DNA of 64,000 bases, from the NCBI GenBank assembly GCA_946413525.1, contig CAMKKZ010000007.1:62001-126000 (forward strand), given 5' to 3'. Of this stretch, positions 10,163 through 19,648 are shown in pieces. Within the stretch, counting starts at the first letter, position 1. Every line of letters begins with the position of its first letter. The DNA is from an uncultured Oribacterium sp. (GTDB taxonomy: Bacteria; Bacillota; Clostridia; Lachnospirales; Lachnospiraceae). The position numbers and the translations under genes were made by a program. The notes under the pieces were generated by a model. That model was not told the DNA's origin. It worked only from the letters and a program-made list of their open reading frames with translations, and did not search any database.

Positions 10163-11430
10163 ATTCGTCTCCCCACAAGATCATATCCATCCGCCCCCGT
10201 GACCATTACCGTGACAAAATCCCCGGAAAGGAGGGAACTGCCGTGTCCGGAGTCAAAATAAACCAGGCAGTCAATATCCGGAGCATCCATATAGGATCGC
10301 CCGAAGAACATGCCCCTTGAAGAATCATAGCCTTCCGTCATGACGGAAAGCTGCCGGTCTATCCGACTCTCTGCCTTTGCAAAAGCAATTTCCTGCTGCC
10401 GCCTCATCAGTATATCGCGGCGTCTCAGTTTCAGTTTTTCCGGAATCTGCCCCTTCATGCGGGCAGCAGGCGTCCCTTCCTCCCTGGAATAGGGGAAAAC
10501 CCCCAGCCTGTCAAACCTGGCTTCCTCTATAAAGCGAAAAAGCGTTTCAAAATCCTCTTCCGTTTCACCGGGAAAGCCGGTAATCAAGGTTGTCCTGAGC
10601 GCAATGTCCGGAATCATCTCCCGTATACGGAAAATGATCCTCCGAAGCTCGTCCAGACGCGTCCTTCTGTTCATGGCAGCAAGAATCCTGTCGGATGCAT
10701 GCTGGACGGGCATATCCAAATAATGACACAGCTTTCCATTATCCCGGATTTCCCTGAGCAGGGATTCATCTATTTCCTCCGGATAGGTGTAGAGGACGCG
10801 TATCCATTCGATTCCCTGGATTTCGGAAAGTCTCCGGAGGAGACGCGGTAGCTCTTTTTTGCCATACAGATCCAGGCCGTACATGGTGCTCTCCTGAGCC
10901 ACCAGGACAAGCTCCCTGGCCCCTTCCCCGGCAAGCCCCTCGGCCTCTGCCACGAGCTGTTCCATGGCTATGGAGCGATAACGCCCACGGAGCTTCGGGA
11001 TAATGCAATAGCTGCATCTCTTGTCGCAGCCCTCCGCGATTTTCAGATAACGGGAATAGGCCTCTGCCTCCGGAACCCTGGACAAGGTACTGTCCAGCCT
11101 GGAAAGATAAGAACTGGCAGGGACAATCTCATCCACCTCCGGAAGCTCCTTCCGTATCTGCGGGGCATAACGCTCCGCAAGGCAGCCGGTCACGACCAGC
11201 TTCCTGAGCGCCCCGCTTTTCCGGTATTCGCCCATGTCTATAATCGTATTAATGCTTTCTTCCTTGGCAGGACCGATAAAGGCGCAGGTGTTGACAATGA
11301 TCATTTCCGCGTCCTGAGGATCCTCCGTCACCGAGCATTCCGGATGCTTCCTCAAAAGCTCGGCAAGATACTTCTCCGCGTCCACCCGGTTCTTGTCACA
11401 GCCAAGAGATATCATGTACAGCTTCTTCAT
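10159..11430 (-). CDS. rimO: Ribosomal protein S12 methylthiotransferase
   Basis: MKKLYMISLGCDKNRVDAE...AEGCDKRCSYCIIPKLRGRYRS radical SAM CxxxCxxC. Confidence 0.96.
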   Translation of the reverse strand: MKKLYMISLGCDKNRVDAEKYLAELLRKHPECSVTEDPQDAEMIIVNTCAFIGPAKEESINTIIDMGEYRKSGALRKLVVTGCLAERYAPQIRKELPEVDEIVPASSYLSRLDSTLSRVPEAEAYSRYLKIAEGCDKRCSYCIIPKLRGRYRSIAMEQLVAEAEGLAGEGARELVLVAQESTMYGLDLYGKKELPRLLRRLSEIQGIEWIRVLYTYPEEIDESLLREIRDNGKLCHYLDMPVQHASDRILAAMNRRTRLDELRRIIFRIREMIPDIALRTTLITGFPGETEEDFETLFRFIEEARFDRLGVFPYSREEGTPAARMKGQIPEKLKLRRRDILMRRQQEIAFAKAESRIDRQLSVMTEGYDSSRGMFFGRSYMDAPDIDCLVYFDSGHGSSLLSGDFVTVMVTGADGYDLVGRRI

Positions 11431-11858
11431 GCTTCATTGTCCGACCCGAAATCTTCTTCATCCGAAGAATCCTCAAGGTCTTCTTCGTCCTCATCCTCCA
11501 TGTCCTCCGGGTCGCCGTCTTCCTCATCCATCTCCTCTGTATCTTCCCCATCGGAATCATAATCATCATCATCCACGGAATAGCGGGAATATTTTTCGAA
11601 ATCTTTTTGAATGACGGGCGGCTCATCAACCACGATTTCCTGACGGATCGTGACGGCTTTATGGAAAATTTCATCGATCGCGATGGAAAGAGGCTTCTTT
11701 CCTTCCTCATCGGGAAGCAAGGGCTCCTCGCCGTCAATCAACTGCCTGGCCCTCCTCGCGGAAGCAATGACGACGGAATACCTGGACTCTATGCCCTGAG
11801 AGCCGTCCCCCTCCCTGTGAAGAGCCTGTATCAAATCATTATATGTCGGCCGAAGCAT
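11427..11858 (-). CDS. rpoZ: DNA-directed RNA polymerase omega subunit with acidic C-terminal extension
   Basis: RPTYNDL...SRYSVVIASARRARQLIDGE...KPLSIAIDEI omega core, downstream of gmk; about 65-aa Asp/Glu tail. Confidence 0.9.
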   Translation of the reverse strand: MLRPTYNDLIQALHREGDGSQGIESRYSVVIASARRARQLIDGEEPLLPDEEGKKPLSIAIDEIFHKAVTIRQEIVVDEPPVIQKDFEKYSRYSVDDDDYDSDGEDTEEMDEEDGDPEDMEDEDEEDLEDSSDEEDFGSDNEA

Positions 11859-12477
11859 TTTGTTCCCTCCTTAAACCCTCTCTTATACTGTTGATAATGT
11901 CAAGATGCGCTTTTGCCCTGTTGTGATAGGCGCAAATGAGATTATGCAGGCTTTCACAACATGTGTCAACATCATCATTAATCAGGATGTAGTCATATTC
12001 CCGGGCATTCATGGATTCCACCATGGCTCTCCGGAGCCGCTCCGAAATCACCTCCGGTTCCTCCGTACCCCTGAGGAAAAGTCTCCTGCACAATTCCTCC
12101 GATGTGGGGGGCGTCAAAAAAACAAGCAAAGCGTCCGGATAATTCCGCCGCACCTCCCTTGCGCCCTGAATATCGATTTCCAGAATGACGTCATTCCCCT
12201 TTGCAAGATTTTCTTCCACAAAGGCCCTGGGCGTTCCATAGTAATGATTCACGTACTGAGCGTATTCAAGAAGGCTCCCCTTGCGGATCAGTTCCTGAAA
12301 GCGTTCTTCGGAAACAAAGAAGTAATCTTTGCCGTCCTCTTCCCCCGGCCTCATGGGGCGGGTGGTGGCTGAAACTGACAGGGAATACCTGTCATGCTTT
12401 TCCAAAAGCCTGCGGATGACCGTGCCCTTGCCCGCGCCCGAAAAACCGGAAAGGACAAGCAAAACCCCATTCTCCAT
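11839..12477 (-). CDS. gmk: Guanylate kinase
   Basis: MENGVLLVLSGFSGAGKGTVIRRLLEK...; an alternative in-frame start at 12540 lies just after repeat A3 with its own Shine-Dalgarno. Confidence 0.95.
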   Translation of the reverse strand: MENGVLLVLSGFSGAGKGTVIRRLLEKHDRYSLSVSATTRPMRPGEEDGKDYFFVSEERFQELIRKGSLLEYAQYVNHYYGTPRAFVEENLAKGNDVILEIDIQGAREVRRNYPDALLVFLTPPTSEELCRRLFLRGTEEPEVISERLRRAMVESMNAREYDYILINDDVDTCCESLHNLICAYHNRAKAHLDIINSIREGLRREQNASADI

Positions 12478-12547
12478 CTCAACTCTCCCTGTAAAACTCT
12501 GTTGTTGTCCGATCAGGCCGGACAATTGCGAAAAAGCCATTCCGCCT

Positions 12548-12619
12548 CTATCAAAGTGCCTATTTGGCCGCTTTAATTCCTGACTAACATCTGCGGTATC
12601 GTAAGCTATACAGCTTCAT
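12548..12619 (-). repeat. Family A repeat, copy A3
   Basis: TATCAAAGTGCCTATTTGGCCGCTTTAATTCCTGACTAACATCTGCGGTATCGTAAGCTATA; upstream of gmk. Confidence 0.75.
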
Positions 12620-12646
12620 CAATGCATATCTGTTCCGGATTGGCAT

Positions 12647-13531
12647 TCACTCTATATTCTGGATCTGCTCCCTGATTTTTTCAATCAGGGTCTTCAGCGC
12701 AATGGCATCCTCGGACACGATGAGGTCGTTTGCTTTGGAAAGGATCGTGTTTGCCTCCCTGTTCATTTCCTGCGCCAGAAAGTCAAGTTCCCGCCCAACA
12801 GGACCGCCGCCGCGTAATTTCTGCTTCATCGCCTCTATATGGCTCCTAAGCCGCACGACCTCCTCATCGGTACAAATCCTGTCAGCATAAATGGCGGCCT
12901 CCTGCGTGATCCTTTGGGCATCAATGGCGGCATTGTCAAGGATTTCGGAAAGCTTGTCCCGGAGCCTTTTTTCATAAGCCGAAAGGATCAAAGGCGCCCG
13001 GGAGGATATTTTGGAAACGATGACGTCCATTTCCTCCAGCTTCTGGAGAAGGTCTTCCCTTAAATTTGCTCCCTCCTCCGTCCTGGACCGGCAGAAAGCC
13101 TGGAAGGCTTCTTTCATCGGCTCTTCAAGCCGTTTCCAAAGAAGCTCATCGTCCAAAGTCCCCGTCTCCGATAACTCCAAAACCTCCGGCAAAGCGGAAA
13201 ATAATGATGTCTTTACATCGTCCACGATTTCCAGTTCCCTGGAAATTCGCATCATTGCCTCATAGTATTCCCTTGCCAAAGCCATATTCACATGAACGGT
13301 CTGGCCTTTTCTTGCGTAGTCCTCAAAAGTTATATATATATCCAGCTTTCCCCTGGATGCGTACTGACGCACGGTTTTCCGTATGCTGCCCTCCAGGGCA
13401 TTCAGTTTTCTTGGCATCTTGATATTAATGTCAAGATAACGTGAATTAACTGATTTCAATTCAATTGACAGCCTGTAATCAGGATCCACGACTTCCGCGC
13501 GTCCAAAGCCTGTCATGCTGCAGATTTCCAT
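12647..13531 (-). CDS. YicC/YloC family endoribonuclease
   Basis: MEICSMTGFGRAEV...IELKSVNSRYLDINIKMPRKL...EREANTILSKAND-type C-terminus. Confidence 0.94.
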   Translation of the reverse strand: MEICSMTGFGRAEVVDPDYRLSIELKSVNSRYLDINIKMPRKLNALEGSIRKTVRQYASRGKLDIYITFEDYARKGQTVHVNMALAREYYEAMMRISRELEIVDDVKTSLFSALPEVLELSETGTLDDELLWKRLEEPMKEAFQAFCRSRTEEGANLREDLLQKLEEMDVIVSKISSRAPLILSAYEKRLRDKLSEILDNAAIDAQRITQEAAIYADRICTDEEVVRLRSHIEAMKQKLRGGGPVGRELDFLAQEMNREANTILSKANDLIVSEDAIALKTLIEKIREQIQNIE

Positions 13532-13700
13532 TGCGCTCCTTCCCCCGTCCGCCCTCTTCCGCCAGCTTTCCCATGAAACGTCAAGCAAATTTTCAAATCC
13601 ACCTGATGGGATATAGCAAAGGACAAAGGCGTACCTTGATTTTTTTTGGAGTTTGTAATACATTCTGACTAATTAGCGGGCTTTGCCTTATATTAATGAA

Positions 13701-13743
13701 GGAATAAACTATGCATCAAGCATGGTTTATACCGTATTTAGCG
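13701..13743. repeat. Family F hairpin repeat, copy F1
   Basis: GGAATAAACTATGCATCAAGCATGGTTTATACCGTATTTAGCG; homologous to F2 at 19076. Confidence 0.7.
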
Positions 13744-13838
13744 CATCCCACAGGGATGCGTCTGAACAAAATATGCCGTCAGGCATATTTTGTTCAGATT
13801 TTTCCGCAGCATTCCTTGCGCTGCGGAAAAACCTACAG

Positions 13839-13989
13839 CTATTCAGCACCCTGTTCGCAGCCGCCTTCGGAGATTCACGCCCGTTCAGAGCCGCTCCGCG
13901 CCTGGTTCGCCCTTTGGATTTCATGAAATTCCAAATGAAAGGCAAGCTTTCCGTTTGGAATTCCATGAAATCCGGAAGATGCTGAATAG
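13839..13989. repeat. Family B cruciform element, copy B2
   Basis: Outer arms CTATTCAGCA/TGCTGAATAG; inner hairpin GGATTTCATGAAATTCCAAATG..CGTTTGGAATTCCATGAAATCC; long alignable with B3. Confidence 0.85.
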
Positions 13990-14082
13990 TTTCTTATTAT
14001 AGAATACTGTCCAGGGGTTTTTCAAGCCATTTTTCCCTGGGATAATTCGGAAATCAAGTCAAGCAGGAAAGGGGGAAGCATC

Positions 14083-15954
14083 ATGGCTTATGACGGACTG
14101 ACAGTTCTTGCCACCGTTAAAGAATTCAAGGAACGTCTGACAGGAGGGAAAATTTCCAAAATCATCCAACCGGAAAAAGACGAAATCGTTCTTTTTATCA
14201 GGAACAAAGGGGAGAACCTGCGCGTTCAGATTTCCGCCAACCCATCTCTTCCTCTTTGCTGCTTTACCGAAAGCAGCAAAGCTGCCCCGGCTACCGCCCC
14301 GGCTTTCTGCATGCTGCTCCGCAAACAAATCGGAAACGGCACCATTCTCTCCGTTCGGCAGCCTGACAGCAGCCTTCTCCGTGACGGGCTGGAAAGAGTC
14401 ATCCTTTTTGAGATCGAGCACCTTGATGAAATGGGGGATATCGGCACGCACATACTTTCGGCAGAGCTCATGGGAAAGTATTCAAACATCATCCTTCTAA
14501 GGAAGAATATGACGATCATTGACGCAATAAAGAGAATTTCCCTTTCCCAATCCTCCGTGAGGGAAGTGCTGCCCGGCCGCGAATACTTCATCCCGGATAA
14601 CAAGAACAAGGCAGACCCTCTCAGCCTGAGCGAGGAAGAGTTCCTGAAATGCATGCAGCAGGCCCCGGAGCCTGCCTATGCCGCCATTTTCCACAGCATT
14701 ACCGGTATTTCCCCTGTCATGGCACAGGAAATATGCTTCCGGGCCTCCATTGACCCGGATACCCCAGCCAACTGCATGGACGAGAGCGCCCAGCGTAATC
14801 TCTACGGCGTCCTGCAACACCTGCTGCAGGACGCCCTTGGTGGGAATGGGCTTTATCCGAACATCCTTTACAAGGACGATATTCCTTTTGAATTTTCCGC
14901 TGTACGATTAGAAAGCTACGGTGGAAAAGATGATTTGCCCGATCCTGAGGGAGGCGGTGCTCTTGCCGGAAAGCAGGCGCCGGAGGGGCAAAGCCAGGAC
15001 CGGGTAAGGACGAGGCATAGCGATTCCATGTCTGAAATCATTCGTCTTTTCTATGCCGAAAAGGATAAGGATTCCAGGATAAGGCAGCGTTCCTCTGATT
15101 TGCGCAAGCTCCTTTCCACGCTCCTTGAACGCGCAAGCCGAAAGCTCTCGTTGCAGGAAAACCAGCTCAGGGACACGAAGGGAAAAGATCGCTTCCGGGT
15201 CTATGGCGAACTTCTGAACACCTATGGCTATGGTCTCAAGGAAGGCGAAGACACCCTGATCTGTGAGAATTATTACGATGGCAAGGAAATTTCCATCCCC
15301 CTGAAAAAGGAATTGTCAGCCAGGGAAAATGCCAGGCTTTATTTCGAGAAATATGACAAGCTCAAACGCACCGAGTTAAACCTCACGGAGCAGCTCTCCC
15401 AAAGCAGGCAGGAGCTTCTGCACCTGTCTTCCATCCTGGCCTCGCTGGACATGGCGGAAACCGAAGTGGATCTGCAGGAAATAAGGAAGGAAATGTCCGA
15501 ATTTGGTTTTGTGAAAAAAGGAGGCCGGCAGAAAGAAAAGCTTCGGACCCAGGGCAAGTCCTCCCCGCTGCATTTCATATCCTCAGATGGATATGAAATC
15601 TTTTTAGGGAAGAACAACTACCAAAATGAATATGTCACCTTCCGTCTTGCGGAAGGGGGCGACCTCTGGTTCCACGGAAAAAACATCCCGGGTTCCCATG
15701 TAATTGTAAAAACCGGCGGGAAAGCGCTTTCCGAGCTGCCGGACCGCCTATTTGTGGAAGCCGCTTCATTGGCCGCGTGGTTTTCCTCCCGGCGTACGGA
15801 CAGCAAGGTGGAAGTGGACTATACATTCAGAAAGAACTTGAAAAAAGTTCCGAATGGCGCGCCCGGCTTTGTCATCTATCATACAAATTACTCAATTACA
15901 GTCACTCCCGGAATACCTTTGAAACAATTTGCCGGGAATGGCAAAAACGGGTGA
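14083..15954 (+). CDS. rqcH: NFACT family protein (RqcH / Rqc2 homologue, fibronectin-binding-like)
   Basis: MAYDGLTVLATVKEFKERLTGGKISKIIQPEKDEIVL...; ...DLWFHGKNIPGSHVIVKTGGK NFACT-R motif. Confidence 0.93.
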   Translation: MAYDGLTVLATVKEFKERLTGGKISKIIQPEKDEIVLFIRNKGENLRVQISANPSLPLCCFTESSKAAPATAPAFCMLLRKQIGNGTILSVRQPDSSLLRDGLERVILFEIEHLDEMGDIGTHILSAELMGKYSNIILLRKNMTIIDAIKRISLSQSSVREVLPGREYFIPDNKNKADPLSLSEEEFLKCMQQAPEPAYAAIFHSITGISPVMAQEICFRASIDPDTPANCMDESAQRNLYGVLQHLLQDALGGNGLYPNILYKDDIPFEFSAVRLESYGGKDDLPDPEGGGALAGKQAPEGQSQDRVRTRHSDSMSEIIRLFYAEKDKDSRIRQRSSDLRKLLSTLLERASRKLSLQENQLRDTKGKDRFRVYGELLNTYGYGLKEGEDTLICENYYDGKEISIPLKKELSARENARLYFEKYDKLKRTELNLTEQLSQSRQELLHLSSILASLDMAETEVDLQEIRKEMSEFGFVKKGGRQKEKLRTQGKSSPLHFISSDGYEIFLGKNNYQNEYVTFRLAEGGDLWFHGKNIPGSHVIVKTGGKALSELPDRLFVEAASLAAWFSSRRTDSKVEVDYTFRKNLKKVPNGAPGFVIYHTNYSITVTPGIPLKQFAGNGKNG

Positions 15955-15984
15955 CTGAGCAGTTACGGAATAATTACAAATAGT

Positions 15985-16013
15985 TTGCCAAGCTGCCGCC
16001 AAAATGATATACT
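15985..16013 (+). promoter_or_regulatory. Sigma-70-type promoter for yebC
   Basis: TTGCCA (15985-15990), 17-nt spacer, TATACT (16008-16013). Confidence 0.55.
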
Positions 16014-16021
16014 ACGGGTCA

Positions 16022-16044
16022 TGAAAAGCCCTGATGGCTTTTCA
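16022..16044. other. Hairpin in yebC 5' region
   Basis: TGAAAAGCC-ctgat-GGCTTTTCA, perfect 9-bp stem. Confidence 0.55.
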
Positions 16045-16072
16045 CTATATAACAAAGTGGCAGGAGGAAAAT

Positions 16073-16819
16073 ATGTCAGGACATTCAAAATTTTCAAATA
16101 TTCGCGCTAAGAAGGAAAAAAATGATGCCGCAAAAGGCAAAATCTTTACCATCATAGGGCATGAAATCGCGCTGGCCGTGAAACAGGGCGGCGCGGATCC
16201 CAACAGCAATTCCAAATTAAGGGATGTCATAGCAAAGGCAAAAGCCAACAACATGCCGAATGACACGATCAATAACGGCATCAAAAAAGCGGCAGGCGCT
16301 TTGGATACAGTGAATTTTGAAGAAATGCAGTATGAAGGCTACGGCGTCAGCGGTGTCGCCATTATCGTCAAGGTCCTTACGGACAACAAGAACCGTTCGG
16401 CCGCGGATGTGCGTTCGGCCTTTTCAAAAGGCAAAGGCTCCCTTGCAACTCAAGGCGCCGTTTCCTTTATGTTCGATGAAAAAGGCCAGATCATCCTGGA
16501 CAAGGAAGCCATGGATGACCTGGACAAGGATTTCGACACGCTGATGGAGATCGCGATTGATGCCGGGGCGGAAGACATAACGGATGATGGGGATTCCTAT
16601 GAAATTATTACGGCTCCGGGGGATTTCTCCGAGGTTCGTGAAAAGCTTGAGAAGCTCGGAATCCCCATGGCAGAGGCGGATGTTGTCATGATCCCGCAGA
16701 ATTACGTCTCCGTCACAGATGAAGAATCCGTGAAAAATCTCAGGAGGACGTTGGATCTCCTGGATCAGTCTGATGACGTGCAGAACGTCTATACCAACTG
16801 GGAAGAAGAATCCTATTAA
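16073..16819 (+). CDS. YebC/PmpR family transcriptional/translation regulatory protein
   Basis: MSGHSKFSNIRAKKEKNDAAKGKIF..., preceded by AGGAGG. Confidence 0.95.
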   Translation: MSGHSKFSNIRAKKEKNDAAKGKIFTIIGHEIALAVKQGGADPNSNSKLRDVIAKAKANNMPNDTINNGIKKAAGALDTVNFEEMQYEGYGVSGVAIIVKVLTDNKNRSAADVRSAFSKGKGSLATQGAVSFMFDEKGQIILDKEAMDDLDKDFDTLMEIAIDAGAEDITDDGDSYEIITAPGDFSEVREKLEKLGIPMAEADVVMIPQNYVSVTDEESVKNLRRTLDLLDQSDDVQNVYTNWEEESY

Positions 16820-16857
16820 AGCTGACTGTCAGGATCACCCTGAACGCGGGGGAATGA

Positions 16858-19044
16858 TCACCCTTTTATTTCTTTGCAAACCGCAACGGGTTTCCCCTCC
16901 CGAATATATACGCGGGGAACCCGTTTTCCAATGTTGCACAATGCTTCATAGGAGAATAAGCCCAACGATTCCCATTCATACAGATCAATCTCTTCTTCCC
17001 CGTCCCTGCCAAGCAAAGTTGCTACATCCCCTTCCCTTGCCCCAATCCCACTCACATCAATCATCATCTGGTCCATGCAAATCCTGCCGAGAATCCTGCA
17101 TCGCGCCCCTTTGACAAGCACCTCGCCACGGTTGGACAATCGTCTTGAAAATCCGTCTCCATAGCCCACCGGCAGGGTAGCTACTTCCATCTCCTTCTCT
17201 GTCACAAAGGTTCCCCCATAAGAAATCGGCGTTCCTGATGGCACGGTTTTGACATAAGAAATCCTTGCCCTCCAGGAAAGGGCGGCCTCCAGCGGCAGCC
17301 TGTCCTTCGTTACCTCGCCGGAAGGGTAGATTCCGTAAAGGGAAATTCCGTCCCGGGCCATTTGATAGCCGGTACCGATACCCTCGATAATGCCGGCAGA
17401 ATTTGCTATATGACATACCGGGATGGAAAGGCCTTTTTCCGAAAGCCTGGAGACAAATTTCTGAAAACGATGCATCTGAAGCTTCGTAAACTCCTTATCC
17501 TTCTCATCGGCACGGGCAAAATGGGAGAACAAGCCCTGAATACGGATTCCGGGGACGGAAGATATCCGCAAGGCAAGATTCACAGCGTCATCGGATTCCG
17601 ATGAAATGCCTATGCGTCCCATGCCCGTGTCCAGGACAAGGACAATGTCGGCACATCCCATGCCTGCTTCCTTTGCGACACGGGATATTTCCTCCGCCTG
17701 AGACAATGTGAACACGGGGGGCAGGATTTTGTTTTCCAAAAGCCTCCCCAGGGATGCGGGGGAAACGGGTCCCAGACATAAAACCGGCTTGTTTATGCCA
17801 TATGTCCGAAGCTGGACCCCCTCCTCCACGGTCGCAACAGCATACATGTCTGTCAGGTCATCAATGGCACTGGCCACGGGAATGGCTCCATGCCCGTAGG
17901 CATCCGTTTTTACAACTGCGCAAAAGCCCGTTCCCTGCGGCAGGTTTCGTTTCGCGGCCAGAGCATTTCTCCGAATCTTGTCCAAATCCACTATTACCCA
18001 GCTTCGGTCATATGCCTCTTTCCCGGCCACGGAAAAAACTTGTTCTTTCCTTCTCTTCAGAACGCCATCCATGGCAAGCCCAATCCTGTCAGCCGTTTCC
18101 CGAGCCAGAACGCCATGAATGCCGGATACAGTGGCAGCGAGTCTTCCGGCTTCGGCATGGATGAGAACGCCCAGACAGGCAGCGGAGAATGCCGGATTTT
18201 CCGTAGGCCTCGAAGCCCTCAGCACCTCATGAATGCCCGCTATGCAGCCGCAAAGCACATCTCCTGAACCAGCCTTGGACAAAGCAGGGGATGGCTTCCT
18301 GTTCTGGAAGCTCTTCTTTCCGTCCACGTCCACCACCCAGGTCCTGGCGCCTTTCAGAACTGTAATAACATGATGTTTCCTGGAAAAATCCAGCGCGCAC
18401 CCCATCGGATTGGAAAGTACATCCTGGATTGAAAGGCCTGAAATGCGTGACATCTCCATGGGATGCGGCGTGATGATGAGCGGAATCCTGACGGATACCT
18501 GGTCGAAAAGCCCCATCATCGACGATTCTCTGGAAATAATATTCAGACCGTCCGCGTCGATAAGCATTGTAAAGGACGGCTTCAGTTTCCCTTCATCGAA
18601 TAATCCCACTATACATTCCAACAAAGCGCGGAGCAGGGATACGGAAATGCTGCCAAGCCCAAGCCCCGGCCCCGCGACAAGATAATCCGCCCAGGGCAGA
18701 TGCTCCGCAGCCAATATTTTGAAATCACTGTCCTGACCGTAGCATGAAACGACAGCCTCCGGAAGAAAAGCCTGAAGGATAGCACGGTTTTTTTCATTCA
18801 CAAGCGCCCTCACGAGCCCTGCTCCGCTTCGATAAGCAGACAGGGCGGAAAGACAGGCGGCGCCGCTCATCCCTTCCGAACCGGCAGCCAGCAAAACCTT
18901 TCCGTAGCTTCCCTTATTCCCATCCTCAAGACGGTCAGGAAGAAGGTCAAAAAGCTCATCTTCCGTAATGTACACGCTCTCTTCCTTTCCCTGCCATGCC
19001 TCAAACTGCTCTTTATCCAAAACGCTTCCCTCCTCCCCTGTCAA
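16858..19044 (-). CDS. Fusion: ADP-dependent NAD(P)H-hydrate dehydratase (NnrD-type) + alanine racemase
   Basis: N-terminal NKGSYGKVLLAAGSEGMSGAACLSALSAYRSGAGLV / KAGSGDVLCGCIAG; C-terminal VIVDLDKIRRNALA..CAVVKTDAYGHGAIP..SYGGTFV; one uninterrupted 728-codon frame. Confidence 0.93.
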   Translation of the reverse strand: MTGEEGSVLDKEQFEAWQGKEESVYITEDELFDLLPDRLEDGNKGSYGKVLLAAGSEGMSGAACLSALSAYRSGAGLVRALVNEKNRAILQAFLPEAVVSCYGQDSDFKILAAEHLPWADYLVAGPGLGLGSISVSLLRALLECIVGLFDEGKLKPSFTMLIDADGLNIISRESSMMGLFDQVSVRIPLIITPHPMEMSRISGLSIQDVLSNPMGCALDFSRKHHVITVLKGARTWVVDVDGKKSFQNRKPSPALSKAGSGDVLCGCIAGIHEVLRASRPTENPAFSAACLGVLIHAEAGRLAATVSGIHGVLARETADRIGLAMDGVLKRRKEQVFSVAGKEAYDRSWVIVDLDKIRRNALAAKRNLPQGTGFCAVVKTDAYGHGAIPVASAIDDLTDMYAVATVEEGVQLRTYGINKPVLCLGPVSPASLGRLLENKILPPVFTLSQAEEISRVAKEAGMGCADIVLVLDTGMGRIGISSESDDAVNLALRISSVPGIRIQGLFSHFARADEKDKEFTKLQMHRFQKFVSRLSEKGLSIPVCHIANSAGIIEGIGTGYQMARDGISLYGIYPSGEVTKDRLPLEAALSWRARISYVKTVPSGTPISYGGTFVTEKEMEVATLPVGYGDGFSRRLSNRGEVLVKGARCRILGRICMDQMMIDVSGIGAREGDVATLLGRDGEEEIDLYEWESLGLFSYEALCNIGKRVPRVYIREGKPVAVCKEIKG

Positions 19045-19075
19045 AACGGTATTGCCGCTCTGATATTATAAGCCA

Positions 19076-19119
19076 GGTATTAACTATGCATCAGGCATAG
19101 TTAATACCTTATTTGGCGG
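19076..19119. repeat. Family F hairpin repeat, copy F2
   Basis: GGTATTAACTATGC-atcag-GCATAGTTAATACC perfect 14-bp stem, then TTATTTGGCG as in F1. Confidence 0.75.
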
Positions 19120-19483
19120 TCTTATCGTCCCCCTCCAGCACGGCCATGGCCATAACCAGATCCTTTGTATCCGATATGCTCACCTGGAGATTACAGCCCC
19201 CTAGCTTTTCGAACTGTTCCTTCGCCCCTCCGTGTAAAAGAACATAGGGCTTTCCAAGTTCATCTCTCAGCACCTCAATATCTTCCAGGCTGAATCCCCG
19301 AATTCCCGTTCCGAAACATTTCGATACGGCTTCCTTGACACAAAAATCACCGGCAAGCATGGAATGTCTCCCAGATGCCTGCCGGCGCTCTTCTTCGGTG
19401 AAAAATCTTTCCAGCCCGCTTCCTCCGACCAGCCTCTCTATTCGCCCGATTTCCAAAATGTCACATCCAATACCAATTATCAT
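19109..19483 (-). CDS. acpS: Holo-[acyl-carrier-protein] synthase
   Basis: MIIGIGCDILEIGRIERL...FCVKEAVSKCFGTGIRGFSLEDIEV. Confidence 0.95.
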   Translation of the reverse strand: MIIGIGCDILEIGRIERLVGGSGLERFFTEEERRQASGRHSMLAGDFCVKEAVSKCFGTGIRGFSLEDIEVLRDELGKPYVLLHGGAKEQFEKLGGCNLQVSISDTKDLVMAMAVLEGDDKTAK

Positions 19484-19493
19484 CTTAAATCCC

Positions 19494-19570
19494 TTGACTT
19501 AATGCCGTAGGCATTGATGTCCCATTTGTGACGCGCCAGCGGCACAAATGCATTATGAAAGGCTTGCCTT
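19494..19570. repeat. Family D three-way-junction repeat, copy D1
   Basis: AATGCCGTAGGCATT hairpin + CATTTGTGACGCGCCAGCGGCACAAATG hairpin + CATTATGAAAGGC; tandem with D2. Confidence 0.85.
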
Positions 19571-19648
19571 TCATAATGACTTAATGCCGTAGGCGTTGAT
19601 GTCCCATTTGTGACGCGCCAGCGGCACAAATGCATTATGAAAGGCTCC
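19571..19648. repeat. Family D repeat, copy D2
   Basis: Near-identical direct copy of D1; supplies the purA stop codon (TCATAA). Confidence 0.85.

Noticed and set aside
13683-14002. Several short overlapping ORFs (70-100 aa) between yicC and rqcH
   Set aside because: All are translations of the F1/B2 palindromic repeats in different frames.
19494-19648. IS-element ends or transposon remnant
   Set aside because: No transposase ORF or remnant; the sequence is fully explained by two tandem family D units.
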